Shown here: piece after piece, positions 46,227 through 57,000 of the stretch | Numbering within the stretch: position 1 is the first letter of the stretch | Layout of the letters: each line of letters begins with the position of its first letter | Origin: Algoriphagus sp. | Lineage (GTDB): Bacteria > Bacteroidota > Bacteroidia > Cytophagales > Cyclobacteriaceae | Direction: 5' to 3' | Assembly (NCBI GenBank): GCA_030729785.1 | Contig: JANQWS010000053.1 | Coordinates: 1-64,000, forward strand | DNA: 64,000 bases | Made by a program: the position numbers and the translations under genes | Notes under the pieces: generated by a model | Databases searched by the model: none | What the model was told of the DNA's origin: nothing | Seen by the model: only the letters and a program-made list of their open reading frames with translations

Positions 46227-48582
46227 AGTAGCTAAACCGAACTCCTAAAAATCCTCTGATCCCTTGATTTGGAGCAAAAAGGCGGGTAGGATCAAAACTA
46301 AGTGCATGGGGATTATCTGGTGTGGGGACCACTGAGCCAGAAGCATCAAAAACAACGCCTCGATCAAAGGGATCAAATGCTCTTGCGATACTGTTGCTTG
46401 GTGGTCGGTAATTTAATAAGTTTTTTACCCCACCATACAACTCCCATTTATACCCAAAACGCTTGGTAAGCTGAATATTTTGCAAACTCCACCAGGGTGA
46501 ATATTCCTGCCGATCATCAAGGGGACCCAACAAAGGCAATCGCATGGGCCCGTACACATTTCCGGTATAATCTAAGGTCAATTCCATGGGATGAAAATGA
46601 TAGCCAATCGTCCAAACCCCAGAAAAACGCTCGGCTAATAATTGTTGAACTCGCTTCCCCTCTTCAGTCATCGACACATCCATCCAGGTGATTCCCGTCA
46701 AGAGTTTAAATCCATTGGCCCACAGTCCATCAAAATTAAGGCTTAACCCCTTACTTCGAGAAGTACCGTCCAAATTTGCGTAGCGGATCTCATTTGGATT
46801 CGATTCGTAATCTGGAATGATTTGATTTGAAAAATGGGTATAAAATAAAGATGCATCCAATCCAAAATAGTTGCCCGAGGAGGTATATACTTTCTTGATC
46901 AGGTTGCTTGTGGTATTCCAACTTACTTCTGGACGCAGCCTTTCGGTAAAGACCACTGTCCTTGCACCAGTGAGTGCTGCATGATCCTCGGTAAATACAT
47001 TTGCCACACGGAAGCCATTTCCTATGGAGGTTCTCCAAATCAGGGACTTATCTTCTGAGTTTAATTTGAAATTAATTCGCGGGGACCAAATTGAACCATG
47101 TACTCTACTAAAGTCATGTCTCAAACCAAGTAAAAGTTGGGCATTGGAACTGATCTTTAGTTCGTCTTGAAGAAAAATACCTGGCAGATGGGTAATGGAT
47201 GGCGCATTGGCTTGACTGTTTGGATCTGTGGTAGCTGGTGTACTGTCATCGTAACTTGTCAGGCGATAAGCGGCCCCAAGTAAAAGATGATGGATTCCAC
47301 TGCGCTTATTCCAAGTCAATTGTCCAAAACCTATTTTTTGATTTGCCCCATAAAAAGTAGTTCCATAATAAGAATCTTGCTGGTGACCATTGGCAGAAAC
47401 TTGTAATTTCAAATCTTGAATCAAGGGCAAATCATAGGTTCCAAAGAGTTCCCAGCGCCGAGTTTGGATACTTTCTCCATAAATTTGATCACCTCCACGT
47501 TCTCGAGGAGTCCAATTCATTTCTCCCCCCCAGCGATCTTCAAATACAAGACGCCCGGCAAAAGAAAGTACCTTGCTATCCTTTCTGCTGAAGTCAATTT
47601 TCTGAAACACTGAAATTCTATCCTGTAAAGCCAGATCAGTCAAGCCGTCCTTATTGTGGTCTATGGGGCTATCATACCTGAAAGCATTAATTCCAGTTAA
47701 AGATTGAATACCTTTTCCAAAATTTGATTTAATGGAAGCATCAAGGGAGAGTTCTTCCCAAGAAGTACCCATCAGATCAAAGGAAAATAGCGGTGCTTTT
47801 TCTGGCCTTTTGGTGATGATGTGAATCAAGCCTCCTACTGCCTCCGAACCATACAGCGTGGATGCTGGACCCTTGACTACTTCGATCCGATCAATTAAGG
47901 ATTGAGGGATTCCCGAAAGGCCATAGACTGTGGCTAGACCACTGATAATGGGCATCCCATCAATCAAAATCATGGTGTAGGGACCAGGAAGACCATTGAT
48001 TTGAATGTCTCCGGTATTGCATATTGCACAATTTACTTGCGTGCGTACCCCATTGACTTGTTGAAAGGATTCAAATAGGGAGGGTACGGGGTTAGATCGG
48101 AAAAAGGAACTTTTGAATACCTCCACCGGTATAGGACTATCTGCTCGAGACAATTCCTGCAAAGTACCAGATACCACCACTTCTTCTAAGCCTGTTGTAT
48201 GGGTTTCAAGTTGAAAATGAATAAATTCAAAAGGAGCGGTCACCCAGCGCTCCACCGAATTGAATCCTAGCAATGAAACAGTGATTTGCACACGATCAAT
48301 TTTTGGAAGAGGTAAGCTAAAGTTTCCCAAACTATCCGTTACAGTGCCCTTTTCGAGGTCTTTTACATAAACTGAGGCATTCTTAAGAACAATTCCTTCG
48401 GAGGTGGTAACCTTCCCTTGGAAGGAAATTTCTTGAGCAAAAACCTTTAAATGAGAAAAAATCAATAATCCAAGAATCAGGTAGAAATGCCTCAATTTCA
48501 AACCAAAAAAAGTAAGAATAACACACTTTAAGAGCTGTTTTTTTTGAGAAATACCGTCGCTGATTGCTAACAGATGTAGCAT
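46225..48582 (-). CDS. TonB-dependent receptor with carboxypeptidase-like N-terminal domain
   Basis: FQGKVTTSEGIVLKNASVYVKD, plug IDGMPIISGLATVYGLSGIPQSLIDRIEVVKGPASTLYGSEAVGGLIHIITK, C-terminal aromatic VRFSY. Confidence 0.95.
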   Translation of the reverse strand: MLHLLAISDGISQKKQLLKCVILTFFGLKLRHFYLILGLLIFSHLKVFAQEISFQGKVTTSEGIVLKNASVYVKDLEKGTVTDSLGNFSLPLPKIDRVQITVSLLGFNSVERWVTAPFEFIHFQLETHTTGLEEVVVSGTLQELSRADSPIPVEVFKSSFFRSNPVPSLFESFQQVNGVRTQVNCAICNTGDIQINGLPGPYTMILIDGMPIISGLATVYGLSGIPQSLIDRIEVVKGPASTLYGSEAVGGLIHIITKRPEKAPLFSFDLMGTSWEELSLDASIKSNFGKGIQSLTGINAFRYDSPIDHNKDGLTDLALQDRISVFQKIDFSRKDSKVLSFAGRLVFEDRWGGEMNWTPRERGGDQIYGESIQTRRWELFGTYDLPLIQDLKLQVSANGHQQDSYYGTTFYGANQKIGFGQLTWNKRSGIHHLLLGAAYRLTSYDDSTPATTDPNSQANAPSITHLPGIFLQDELKISSNAQLLLGLRHDFSRVHGSIWSPRINFKLNSEDKSLIWRTSIGNGFRVANVFTEDHAALTGARTVVFTERLRPEVSWNTTSNLIKKVYTSSGNYFGLDASLFYTHFSNQIIPDYESNPNEIRYANLDGTSRSKGLSLNFDGLWANGFKLLTGITWMDVSMTEEGKRVQQLLAERFSGVWTIGYHFHPMELTLDYTGNVYGPMRLPLLGPLDDRQEYSPWWSLQNIQLTKRFGYKWELYGGVKNLLNYRPPSNSIARAFDPFDRGVVFDASGSVVPTPDNPHALSFDPTRLFAPNQGIRGFLGVRFSY

Positions 48583-48613
48583 AGTAAATAAATTAGATTA
48601 ACTAAATTACAAA

Positions 48614-48629
48614 GTTAGTATATTCTAAC
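48614..48629. promoter_or_regulatory. Candidate DtxR/MntR-type operator in divergent intergenic region
   Basis: Imperfect palindrome gttag-tatatt-ctaac between the divergent TonB receptor and DtxR-type regulator genes. Confidence 0.45.
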
Positions 48630-48678
48630 AAATTTGTTTTTTAATTAATAGAATCTATTTTTGAACAAATGATAATCA

Positions 48679-49347
48679 ATGGCTTCTCCAACCGAAGAAA
48701 ATTACCTAAAAGCCTTGTTCAACTTGGCAAATGAGCAAGGTGAGCTAAGCCTTTCAGATTTAGCAAATCAAGTACAAGTAAGTTTGCCTACAGCCAACAG
48801 CATGGTGAAATCCTTGAGAAGGCAAAATTGGGTGCATTATGAAAAATACAAGCCCCTCACATTAACTGAAGAGGGGAAAGCAATGGCCATATCCATCATT
48901 AGAAAGCATCGCTTAACAGAGATGTTTTTGCTAAAAATGATGAATTTCGGTTGGGAAGAAGTTCACGAAGTAGCAGAGCAAGTAGAACACATACATGCTC
49001 CAAAATTTTTTGAACGCATGGACGAGATTTTGGGATATCCGTCGGTGGACCCTCATGGATCTCCCATTCCAGATAGGCATGGAAACTTAGAAAAACAGAG
49101 CTTTCAACCACTTACTGTTGTACTTCCAGGGCAACGAGCCAAATTACATGCGCTAACGAATTCATCGACAGCATTTTTAGCCTATTTAAATTCAAAAGCC
49201 CTTACGCTTGGGAGTAGTATAGAAATTATTTCCATAGAACAATTTGATCAAAGTAGAGTAGTTCGCTACACTGGTCATCCTACAGAAACTTTAACTGAAA
49301 AAGTATGCGAAAGGCTGCTTGTTCAATTGGAAGAAACTTCTTCTTGA
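48679..49347 (+). CDS. DtxR/MntR-family metal-dependent transcriptional regulator
   Basis: ASPTEENYLKALFNL, wHTH, VEHIHAPKFFERMDEILGYPSVDPHGSPIPD metal-binding/dimerisation region. Confidence 0.94.
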   Translation: MASPTEENYLKALFNLANEQGELSLSDLANQVQVSLPTANSMVKSLRRQNWVHYEKYKPLTLTEEGKAMAISIIRKHRLTEMFLLKMMNFGWEEVHEVAEQVEHIHAPKFFERMDEILGYPSVDPHGSPIPDRHGNLEKQSFQPLTVVLPGQRAKLHALTNSSTAFLAYLNSKALTLGSSIEIISIEQFDQSRVVRYTGHPTETLTEKVCERLLVQLEETSS

Positions 49348-49368
49348 TTTCATTAAGCCAGAATCTGG

Positions 49369-50394
49369 TTACCCCTTCATCAAAAATTGCTGCCAGCGCC
49401 AGCTATCTCGCATGCAGGCATCCAAATCGTAGGTAGGGAACCAGCCCAATACCTGGTTTATTTTTTGAGTATCTGCCCAGGTCTTCACCACATCTCCAGC
49501 CCTTCTAGGGCCAATCTCATAGGGCAAGGTGAGGTTATTTACTGTTTCAAAGGCATCTATCACCTCCAGCACGGTGTTTCCTCGTCCTGTGCCTACATTA
49601 AATACATCGTAAAAATTAGGTGCTTGGTCATTTAAGAAGCCTAAGGCTTTGACATGCGCATTTGCCAAATCTACTACATGAATATAATCTCGAATGCAAC
49701 TGCCATCCGGAGTATCGTAATCGTTGCCAAATACAGTGAGTTTCTCTCGAATTCCAGCTGCTGTTTGCGTGATATATGGAACCAAATTTTGAGGTGTACC
49801 AATGGGCAACTCTCCAATCTTTGCACTAGGATGAGCCCCAACAGGGTTAAAATAGCGGAGTGCAACGACACGAACTCCCGCTTTACTCTTTACAAAGTCA
49901 AGGAGGATATCCTCCCCTATCTTTTTGGTATTTCCATAAGGGCTCTCTGCCTCTTTTCTGGGTGTCGCCTCTGTAACAGGCAATACATCCGGCTGCCCAT
50001 AAACAGTACAGGACGATGAAAAAACCAAATCTACTATACCCCTTTCCTGCATAAACTCCAACAAAATAACCAAGGAGCCTACATTGTTTTTGTAATAAGC
50101 CAAGGGCAATTGCGTACTCTCTCCTACTGCTTTAAAGGCAGCAAAGTGAATAACACCTTGAATTTGATGTGCCTCTGCAATTTCATGAAGCAAGGTTTTG
50201 TTGGAACAATCGCCACGATAAAAAATAAACCGCTTCCCCGTAATCTCTTCGAGTCGATCCAAAACCTCCTCTTGGGAATTGGAAAAATCATCCAAAATAA
50301 TTGGCTCCATTCCCGCATTCCAAAGCTCAACTGCGGTATGCGAACCAATGTACCCTGCACCACCGGTAATTAAAATTTTTTTCATTTTACTCAA
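49369..50394 (-). CDS. galE: UDP-glucose 4-epimerase
   Basis: ITGGAGYIGSHTAVEL, FSSSCTVYGQPD, ALRYFNPVGAHPSAKIGE, DYIHVVDLANAHVKAL. Confidence 0.96.
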   Translation of the reverse strand: MSKMKKILITGGAGYIGSHTAVELWNAGMEPIILDDFSNSQEEVLDRLEEITGKRFIFYRGDCSNKTLLHEIAEAHQIQGVIHFAAFKAVGESTQLPLAYYKNNVGSLVILLEFMQERGIVDLVFSSSCTVYGQPDVLPVTEATPRKEAESPYGNTKKIGEDILLDFVKSKAGVRVVALRYFNPVGAHPSAKIGELPIGTPQNLVPYITQTAAGIREKLTVFGNDYDTPDGSCIRDYIHVVDLANAHVKALGFLNDQAPNFYDVFNVGTGRGNTVLEVIDAFETVNNLTLPYEIGPRRAGDVVKTWADTQKINQVLGWFPTYDLDACMRDSWRWQQFLMKG

Positions 50395-50444
50395 AAATTT
50401 AAGCTATAAAAGTACAGATTTATCCCAAAATCTTGAGAAGGAGC

Positions 50445-53400
50445 TCAATGGAATAGTGTGAAAATCCCTGACTTTTCCTCTTGTTGAATTTTTCCTTCCA
50501 AGGTATACGAGTAGCGTAAAAAATACGAGTAGCTTCCAATGGGGGCGGCAACAGACTTAATTTTTCCATCCCAAGGGGCTGCTCCCCTAAAAACCAAATC
50601 TCCCCATCGGTTCCAAATCAATAATTCATAGGTAACAGGGCAATTTGAAATAGGTCCAAATTCGCCATCGCTTGGAAGAAATCCTGTAGGCATTCGTAGC
50701 TTAGCTTCAGCTTGACTGACTCGAGTGGTTCCTACTACCATGCATCCCTTGGCGTCAGTCACTGTGTAGGAATACGCTCCAGGAGCCAATTCAGTAAGCA
50801 ATAAGCCTTCACTCCCGTTGTCCCAAACCACCTCAAAAGGGGCCTTTCCACCAGATATTTCAAGTTGCACTTGACCAGTGAAGCTCCCCTCGCAGCCCGG
50901 CTGAATCTCCTCAGGAACTACCACAACCTCCATGGGTTCTATCATATCTACTTCCAAAGGAATGACACAGCCCTTACTGTCTTGAATTCTAAGTTGATAT
51001 TTGCCTGCTGCAAATCCAAAAACAGTCAAATTCGGAGACTCCCACTGGGAATCAAACCCAGAAACAGTATATGGAGGACTTCCTCCAACTATATTCAATC
51101 GAATTTGTCCATCCGTACCTGCAAAACAGGAAACTTCTTTTACTTCCACATCCCCTTGAATTTGGAGTGGAGCCGGTTCCTCCAAACGTACTTCCATTTG
51201 GATAAAATCACATCCTGACGCATCGTACACAGTGACCAAGTACATTCCTGCAGGAAGGCCTGTTGCAAAATTTGTAGAAAGGCTTGCATCGTGTGCCCAT
51301 TGGTAGGTATACTTGGAAGAACCTCCCCTCGGCTGAATCTGGATACTCCCATTCGCTTCACCTACGCAAGCAGGAAGAGAAACTTGAGGAGATTCCAGTA
51401 CTAAAGGGCTAAAAATATCCACAGTCAAGACGGAAGAGATTCCCTTACAAGCCCCATTGGCTACACTACTTTCTTCATAGACGAGTTCTCGAATTGGGGC
51501 ATTTGCATCCCAAAGCACCTGAACTTGATCTTCCCCTTGTCCAGAAATCAGCGTACCACCAATTACACTCCAACTGTAATCCCTATTGGCTAACGAATAC
51601 GGAACCTGATAACTAAGAAGTAAGTCTCCACCACAAATTCCTGAGCTTCCCAAGGGGGCTTCTGGTGTAAGAACCTCTGAAATGGTTACAGCAAGTTCCC
51701 TACGCTGTCCAGGACAACCAGATACAGTGTAGGGGGTAGCGGCAATTTCACCTGAAGTACGCCCTGAGTCCCACTGTACGGTCACCTGGTCTGCTTCCTG
51801 CTGGAGTAGGACTCCTCCTTCAATCTCCCATCCGATTTGCCCTAAGGCCGCATCGGATTCTAATCTATAGGTGAATTGATCCGATCCAGGACAAACACCC
51901 CTAGGACCTTTTAATTCGCCAGCAACTGCTTCAACAAAGACCTCAAATCGGAAAGTCTCTTCACTATCACAGCTTTCATCCCCAGTAGATGCACGAACAG
52001 AAATTTGATAGTTTCCAGGTTTTTGAAAAGTATGCAAAGCCTCCACCCCATCTTGAAGTGCTGAGCCATCCCCAAAATCCCAACTGAAATTTTTGTAAGT
52101 GGACGTCTCGGTTTGAATAGCCCAACTACCTTCAGAACCCAGACAAGCCACTTTATCCCCAACTACCTCAAAGGGATAGGTCGTAGTTGTTTCAAATTGG
52201 ATTGGTTCTAAACTTGCCCCTACCGCATACACATAGGATTCTACTGCTCCTGAGCCATATGCAATTGCATTAAATCCAGAAGAATTTTGTAGCAGGTTAG
52301 GACCTTCCTCAACTACTAGACGCGCATATTCAAAATTAGGATTGGTAGGAACAGGTTTAAATTGGCTTCCAACAGCTTGCCCGTTGAGAAAAGTTTGCTG
52401 CGCCGTACCTTTTTTTACGAGGATATTTACTAAGTGTGTCCGAATCCAATTTATTTTGACAGAAGAAAAAACCATTTCCTTCATCAACTGATTGACTGGA
52501 CTTAGCGTAACTAAGGAAGGGTCACCGTAACGAGAATAGGAATCATTTTGATCGTTGCAATTCCCACTTTTTGCAATCATCGATACGGCTGTAGGTTTGC
52601 TGGTTTCAATGGAAACTAGATCGTCCTTAGTGAATTCAAAGGTAAAGAATGCTCCACGATTCAGTGTGCCTTTTGAAATCCCATTTAGTTTTACTTCTGT
52701 GTTATTTTCAGAAGCCAAGACCTTAATTAGTTCACCAGAAGTTCGGTCTGCAAGTGGGATATGAATGTAGGATTTGCCCCACGAAGGCAAGGGATAGGCT
52801 TGTTGAAACAAATGATCCCCAGAAGTGGCACAGTTGTCTCCCGCACTAGTCATTTTATTGCCACCAAACACTGCTAAATTTTTACAATCTTCAGATTGCC
52901 CATTCACGACACGAACCCTGGTACCTGTCAGATCACCCGTTGCTGCTTTCAGCTGAAACGTTTGCCCCTTATCGAGCTTGATTCGGATCGGTGCAACTGC
53001 AGGTACAGGAGTACCATTCAAATCTACTCGAGCAGTAGCTGTAATTTCAACCTCAGTTTCATCGGCAACTGCAACCAGCAGTAGCGTACTTTCATAGTTT
53101 TTGTTGGATGGAGAAATGTCTAACCCTGACTCAAATTCATCGTAATGAGAAGTGATATAATATTCCTTACCAAGTGCTGTGACTGGCAATATTACAGTTC
53201 CATCAGCACTTGCTTGCCTTTTGTTAAAGGCATGAACAGCTACCAAACCTGTAGTGGCCACATAAATGCTTTTTTCTTCTACCAATCCTGAAGAGGAGTG
53301 TAGTACATTGTAAAGTTTATTCTCATAATCCTGAATGTGCTGCTGCCCTTTTTCTAAGTCGAAAAAAGTTTTTTGATTATTGTATTCAATATACCCTGAA

Positions 53401-53576
53401 GTTTTCTCTGAAGCAGTAATTAGGACGGAGGCGGTAGCCGGTAAAAAAGGAGTAGCATGGTTTTCCATGAACCCGAAATAAAACTCTTTTCCTAATGTGT
53501 TATTTTGAGCAAAAACATCGAAATCAGCTCCAAGAAGAATAAAAAAAAATCCAATGAATTTAAATGTGCCGCGCAT
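50445..53576 (-). CDS. Large surface protein: IgGFc-binding-like N-terminus, PKD, SprB-like repeats, T9SS type B (gliding-motility-type) C-terminus
   Basis: Signal peptide; FSWDFGDGSALQDGVEALHTFQKPGNYQISV PKD; repeated GGSSKYTYQWAHD / GGSPPYTVSGF / GGKAPFEVVWDNG; C-terminal YELLIWNRWGDLVFRGAAPWDGK. Confidence 0.88.
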   Translation of the reverse strand: MRGTFKFIGFFFILLGADFDVFAQNNTLGKEFYFGFMENHATPFLPATASVLITASEKTSGYIEYNNQKTFFDLEKGQQHIQDYENKLYNVLHSSSGLVEEKSIYVATTGLVAVHAFNKRQASADGTVILPVTALGKEYYITSHYDEFESGLDISPSNKNYESTLLLVAVADETEVEITATARVDLNGTPVPAVAPIRIKLDKGQTFQLKAATGDLTGTRVRVVNGQSEDCKNLAVFGGNKMTSAGDNCATSGDHLFQQAYPLPSWGKSYIHIPLADRTSGELIKVLASENNTEVKLNGISKGTLNRGAFFTFEFTKDDLVSIETSKPTAVSMIAKSGNCNDQNDSYSRYGDPSLVTLSPVNQLMKEMVFSSVKINWIRTHLVNILVKKGTAQQTFLNGQAVGSQFKPVPTNPNFEYARLVVEEGPNLLQNSSGFNAIAYGSGAVESYVYAVGASLEPIQFETTTTYPFEVVGDKVACLGSEGSWAIQTETSTYKNFSWDFGDGSALQDGVEALHTFQKPGNYQISVRASTGDESCDSEETFRFEVFVEAVAGELKGPRGVCPGSDQFTYRLESDAALGQIGWEIEGGVLLQQEADQVTVQWDSGRTSGEIAATPYTVSGCPGQRRELAVTISEVLTPEAPLGSSGICGGDLLLSYQVPYSLANRDYSWSVIGGTLISGQGEDQVQVLWDANAPIRELVYEESSVANGACKGISSVLTVDIFSPLVLESPQVSLPACVGEANGSIQIQPRGGSSKYTYQWAHDASLSTNFATGLPAGMYLVTVYDASGCDFIQMEVRLEEPAPLQIQGDVEVKEVSCFAGTDGQIRLNIVGGSPPYTVSGFDSQWESPNLTVFGFAAGKYQLRIQDSKGCVIPLEVDMIEPMEVVVVPEEIQPGCEGSFTGQVQLEISGGKAPFEVVWDNGSEGLLLTELAPGAYSYTVTDAKGCMVVGTTRVSQAEAKLRMPTGFLPSDGEFGPISNCPVTYELLIWNRWGDLVFRGAAPWDGKIKSVAAPIGSYSYFLRYSYTLEGKIQQEEKSGIFTLFH

Positions 53577-53733
53577 TTTCTTCCCTCATTTACCGCAATA
53601 AATATAATCCTTTTGAATTCATTTTCTAATAACCCGAGTCAATCGTTCTTGTTTGATTTTATAAGTGTAATTAAGCCCAAATAAACCCTCCTATCAACTC
53701 CATACAATTCACTGAATTAGAAAAATAAAATCT

Positions 53734-53890
53734 GATTATCCACTTTGTCAGCAGTAACCAAATAAAACTAAGGTTTGAAGTTTATTTTAATGAGCTGTGG
53801 CCTTTGGACTGCCTGTGGGCCGTTGCCTATCGACGATTATCCGCAAGTTTTAGTACTCCGATGGGGCTACTGGCATAATTGCGGATAATC
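53734..53890 (+). repeat. Dispersed intergenic repeat, copy B
   Basis: Aligns to 16668..16830; terminal arms gattatccgcaa (53835..53846) and ttgcggataatc (53879..53890) form a perfect 12-bp inverted repeat. Confidence 0.85.
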
Positions 53891-54057
53891 ATAAAATAAG
53901 TGACTGTCTATTTTATCCACATTTGTAACCAAGGAAAAATGTATGGATGCCCATTTTAGAGAGAAATGACCAAAAAAATCTCACGAAGACTTTTATACTA
54001 GAGTAATCTACTCCTTGAGTGACTGGAGGGATGAATAGCTCAAAAGGAGAGGATTAA

Positions 54058-57000
54058 CTAGTTTATCAGAAGTACAGCCCCCCTAAATGTCACCTGAATT
54101 GAGCTACCTTCAATACGATAGCTGTAAGTGGTCGCGTAAGAATAAGTCCCAAGAGGAGCTTCTTTTCCTGCAAATTGCCCATCCCAGCCCTGATTTCCAG
54201 CATAAACAAGTTGTCCCCAGCGATTGTAAATAGTCATTGAAAAATCAACCACACAGGTAGATACCCCAGTAAAAACCCCCTCTTTGGGATTAAAGGCGTT
54301 GGGCATACGTATTTTAGGAGCTTCCTCAATGACACTGCCAGTCCCAAAAGAAATACAACCTGCTGCATCGGTAACTTGAACCTCGTAGCTCCCAATAGCA
54401 AGTCCTGTCGCCAAATCAGTGGTTTGGCTAGTAGGAGTCCAAAGGTAGTCAAAAGGCCCTTGCGTCCCTGAAGGTACTACGAGTAATTCCCCATCAGCTT
54501 GGCCAGGGCAAGCTGTTTTTGCAAGGCTCACGTCAACGACTAGCGGTGGTGGAGAAGTGATTTCAAAATCAATTGGAATTTTACAGCCGTTCGCATCAGT
54601 CACTTCCCATGCATAAATTTCTTTTTTGAGGGTATCTAGTTCGAAAATTCCTGTAAAAACCTGAGTCCCTCCAAATTCCAAACTGTAGGGGCCTACTCCC
54701 CCAATCACTTCCAGCCTTACCTGCCCATCTTTCTTTCCAAAGCAGGTGGTTGGAAGAGTAGTCACACTTGAAAGTTGAAGTAAAGGAGGCTCTTTTACTT
54801 CCATATCAGCGATGCTTTGGGTACAGCCTAGCGCGTCGATGACTTTAACTGTGTATAAACCAGCCTTGAGGTTGGATGCACTTGAGGACTTCAGCGTAGC
54901 ATCGTGAGACCATTCAAAAGTGTAGGGTATAGTCGTACTACTCGTTCCTCCAGCTGCCAAAACTTCAATTTTCCCTGTTGCCTCCCCAAAGCAGGCTACA
55001 TCGGTAATTGATTGAGTAGCCAACCTCAATTGGGTTGCAACTTTGACTTGAATGTCTGGAGCTGTACCTGCGCAAGAGTTGTCCACCAAACTGTAAGCCG
55101 TGTATCCTACTGTACCTATTACATCCTCTTGGTCCCAAATGACCTCAATTTTATCAGAATCTTGTCCGCTTACCAAGGTACCCCCCTGTACGACCCATTC
55201 GTATCTTCGTCCATTCGATGGATTCGGTGCTGCATAGGTAAATCGTACCGAAGGGTCAAAGCATACTTCCTTTTCTCCTTCCGCTTCAATAACTTCAATA
55301 CGAAGTTCAACCACGACAGGAAGTTCGATCACCTCCCCAGGGCATCCATTTTCTGAAAAAGGCACTAGTCGGACTAAGGCGTCCGGGTTTGAAGGACCCC
55401 ACCGAATCAATACAGAATCGGAATAAGTTTCCAGAATAGTTCCTCCTTCCACTTCAAATTCCATTCGAGAAATATTTTGCTTATTCTTTACCCGATACAT
55501 CACTTCCTCCACTTCTGGACATACGGATTGTGCACCCAACAAGACTGCCTCTGTCTTCAAAACTTCTACTTCAAAGGTCGTTTCTTCTTGATCATCGCAG
55601 GAATTCGGGCTCAAGGAAGCCACAATACTCACTTCGTATTTACCAGGTTGCTTAAACGTATGCGTGACATTTTTTCCAATTTCTGTGGGGGTTCCGTCCC
55701 CAAAATCCCAAACAAAGTAGGTGAAATCGGGATTTTCAGAATTTATGGTCCAAGCACCTTCCTGATTGAGGCATGCCACATTATCTCCTTCTACATCAAA
55801 GGCATACTCTGGTTGAGTTTCAAAATTCAGATTATTTAATGCTGCACCTGCTGCATAACCGTAGGATTCAATATTTCCAAAGCCATACACGTAGGCCGCA
55901 AATCCAGCAGGATTGGACAATTCGTGTACACCTTGCGTGATTTCGATTCGTGCAAATTTATAAGTTGGGTCTCCCGGCAACATTTGAAAGCTATTTCCAA
56001 TAGCTACCCCATCCAAACGAGTTTGATTTTCCTCCCCAGTCTTTACTACAATATTGACATAATGGTTGACGATAGAAGGAAGGCTGATTGCATTAAAGTC
56101 CAACTGAGTCAAAAGCTGTTCGGTAGGGCTGTAAGTAATCATAAATGGATCTCCATTAGTTGCAAATGGATCCGAAGCGTTATTGCAAGTTTGACTTTTT
56201 GAAAACACAGTAACAGAAGCAGGCTTGGAGGTATCAATCTTTCCTGACTCATTGGCGCCAAACTCCAATGGCAACCATTCCCCACTATTTAAAACCTGAG
56301 GTTGAAGAATTCCGTTAATTCGAACCTCAGTATTGTCCTCTGATGCCAATACTTTAACCAACTCACCCGAAGATCTTCCTAAAAGCGCGGTGTGGACGAA
56401 AGAGGTGCCCCAAGTATTTACTGGATAAGCTTGCTGATACAGGTGGTCATTTGCATTTCCACAGGCACCTACTGAAGTCCATTTATTCCCTCCAAAAACG
56501 GCGATTTTTTTACATTCATCCGCATTAGCTCCTATCACCCGAACCCGAGAGCCAGTCAAATCACCTCGTGCTTTTATTTGGTAGCTTTGTCCACGGTTCA
56601 GAACCACTTCAAAGGGGAACCCTTTGGATTCCCCTGAAATTGAATTTTCAGTTGTCGTAATTTCAACCTGTGTATTATCTTCGGTAGCGACCACCAAGAG
56701 TGTACTTTCGTTATTGACATTAAGATTTGCTAAGGGATTGACTTCAAAATGGGACGTAATGTAATGGTCTTTACCCAATGCGCCCAAAGGCAAAATCACA
56801 GTTCCATCTGCACTTCGAAATCGTTCGTTGAAGGCATGTACGGCAACTTTTCCTGTGGAAGTGATATGGATTCCAAGATTTTCAATTTGACCCGAATTCC
56901 GGTTTAACAAATCAATGTCAAAAAATGAGTTCTTCCGAAAGGTATACTGTTCTCCCGTAGTCAACGAAAAAGATTCCGCTTGTCCGAGAAACTCGATTAC

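Noticed and set aside
55477-55839. 120-aa plus-strand ORF opposite the second giant paralog
   Set aside because: Antisense to a gene supported by full-length paralogy; no signature.
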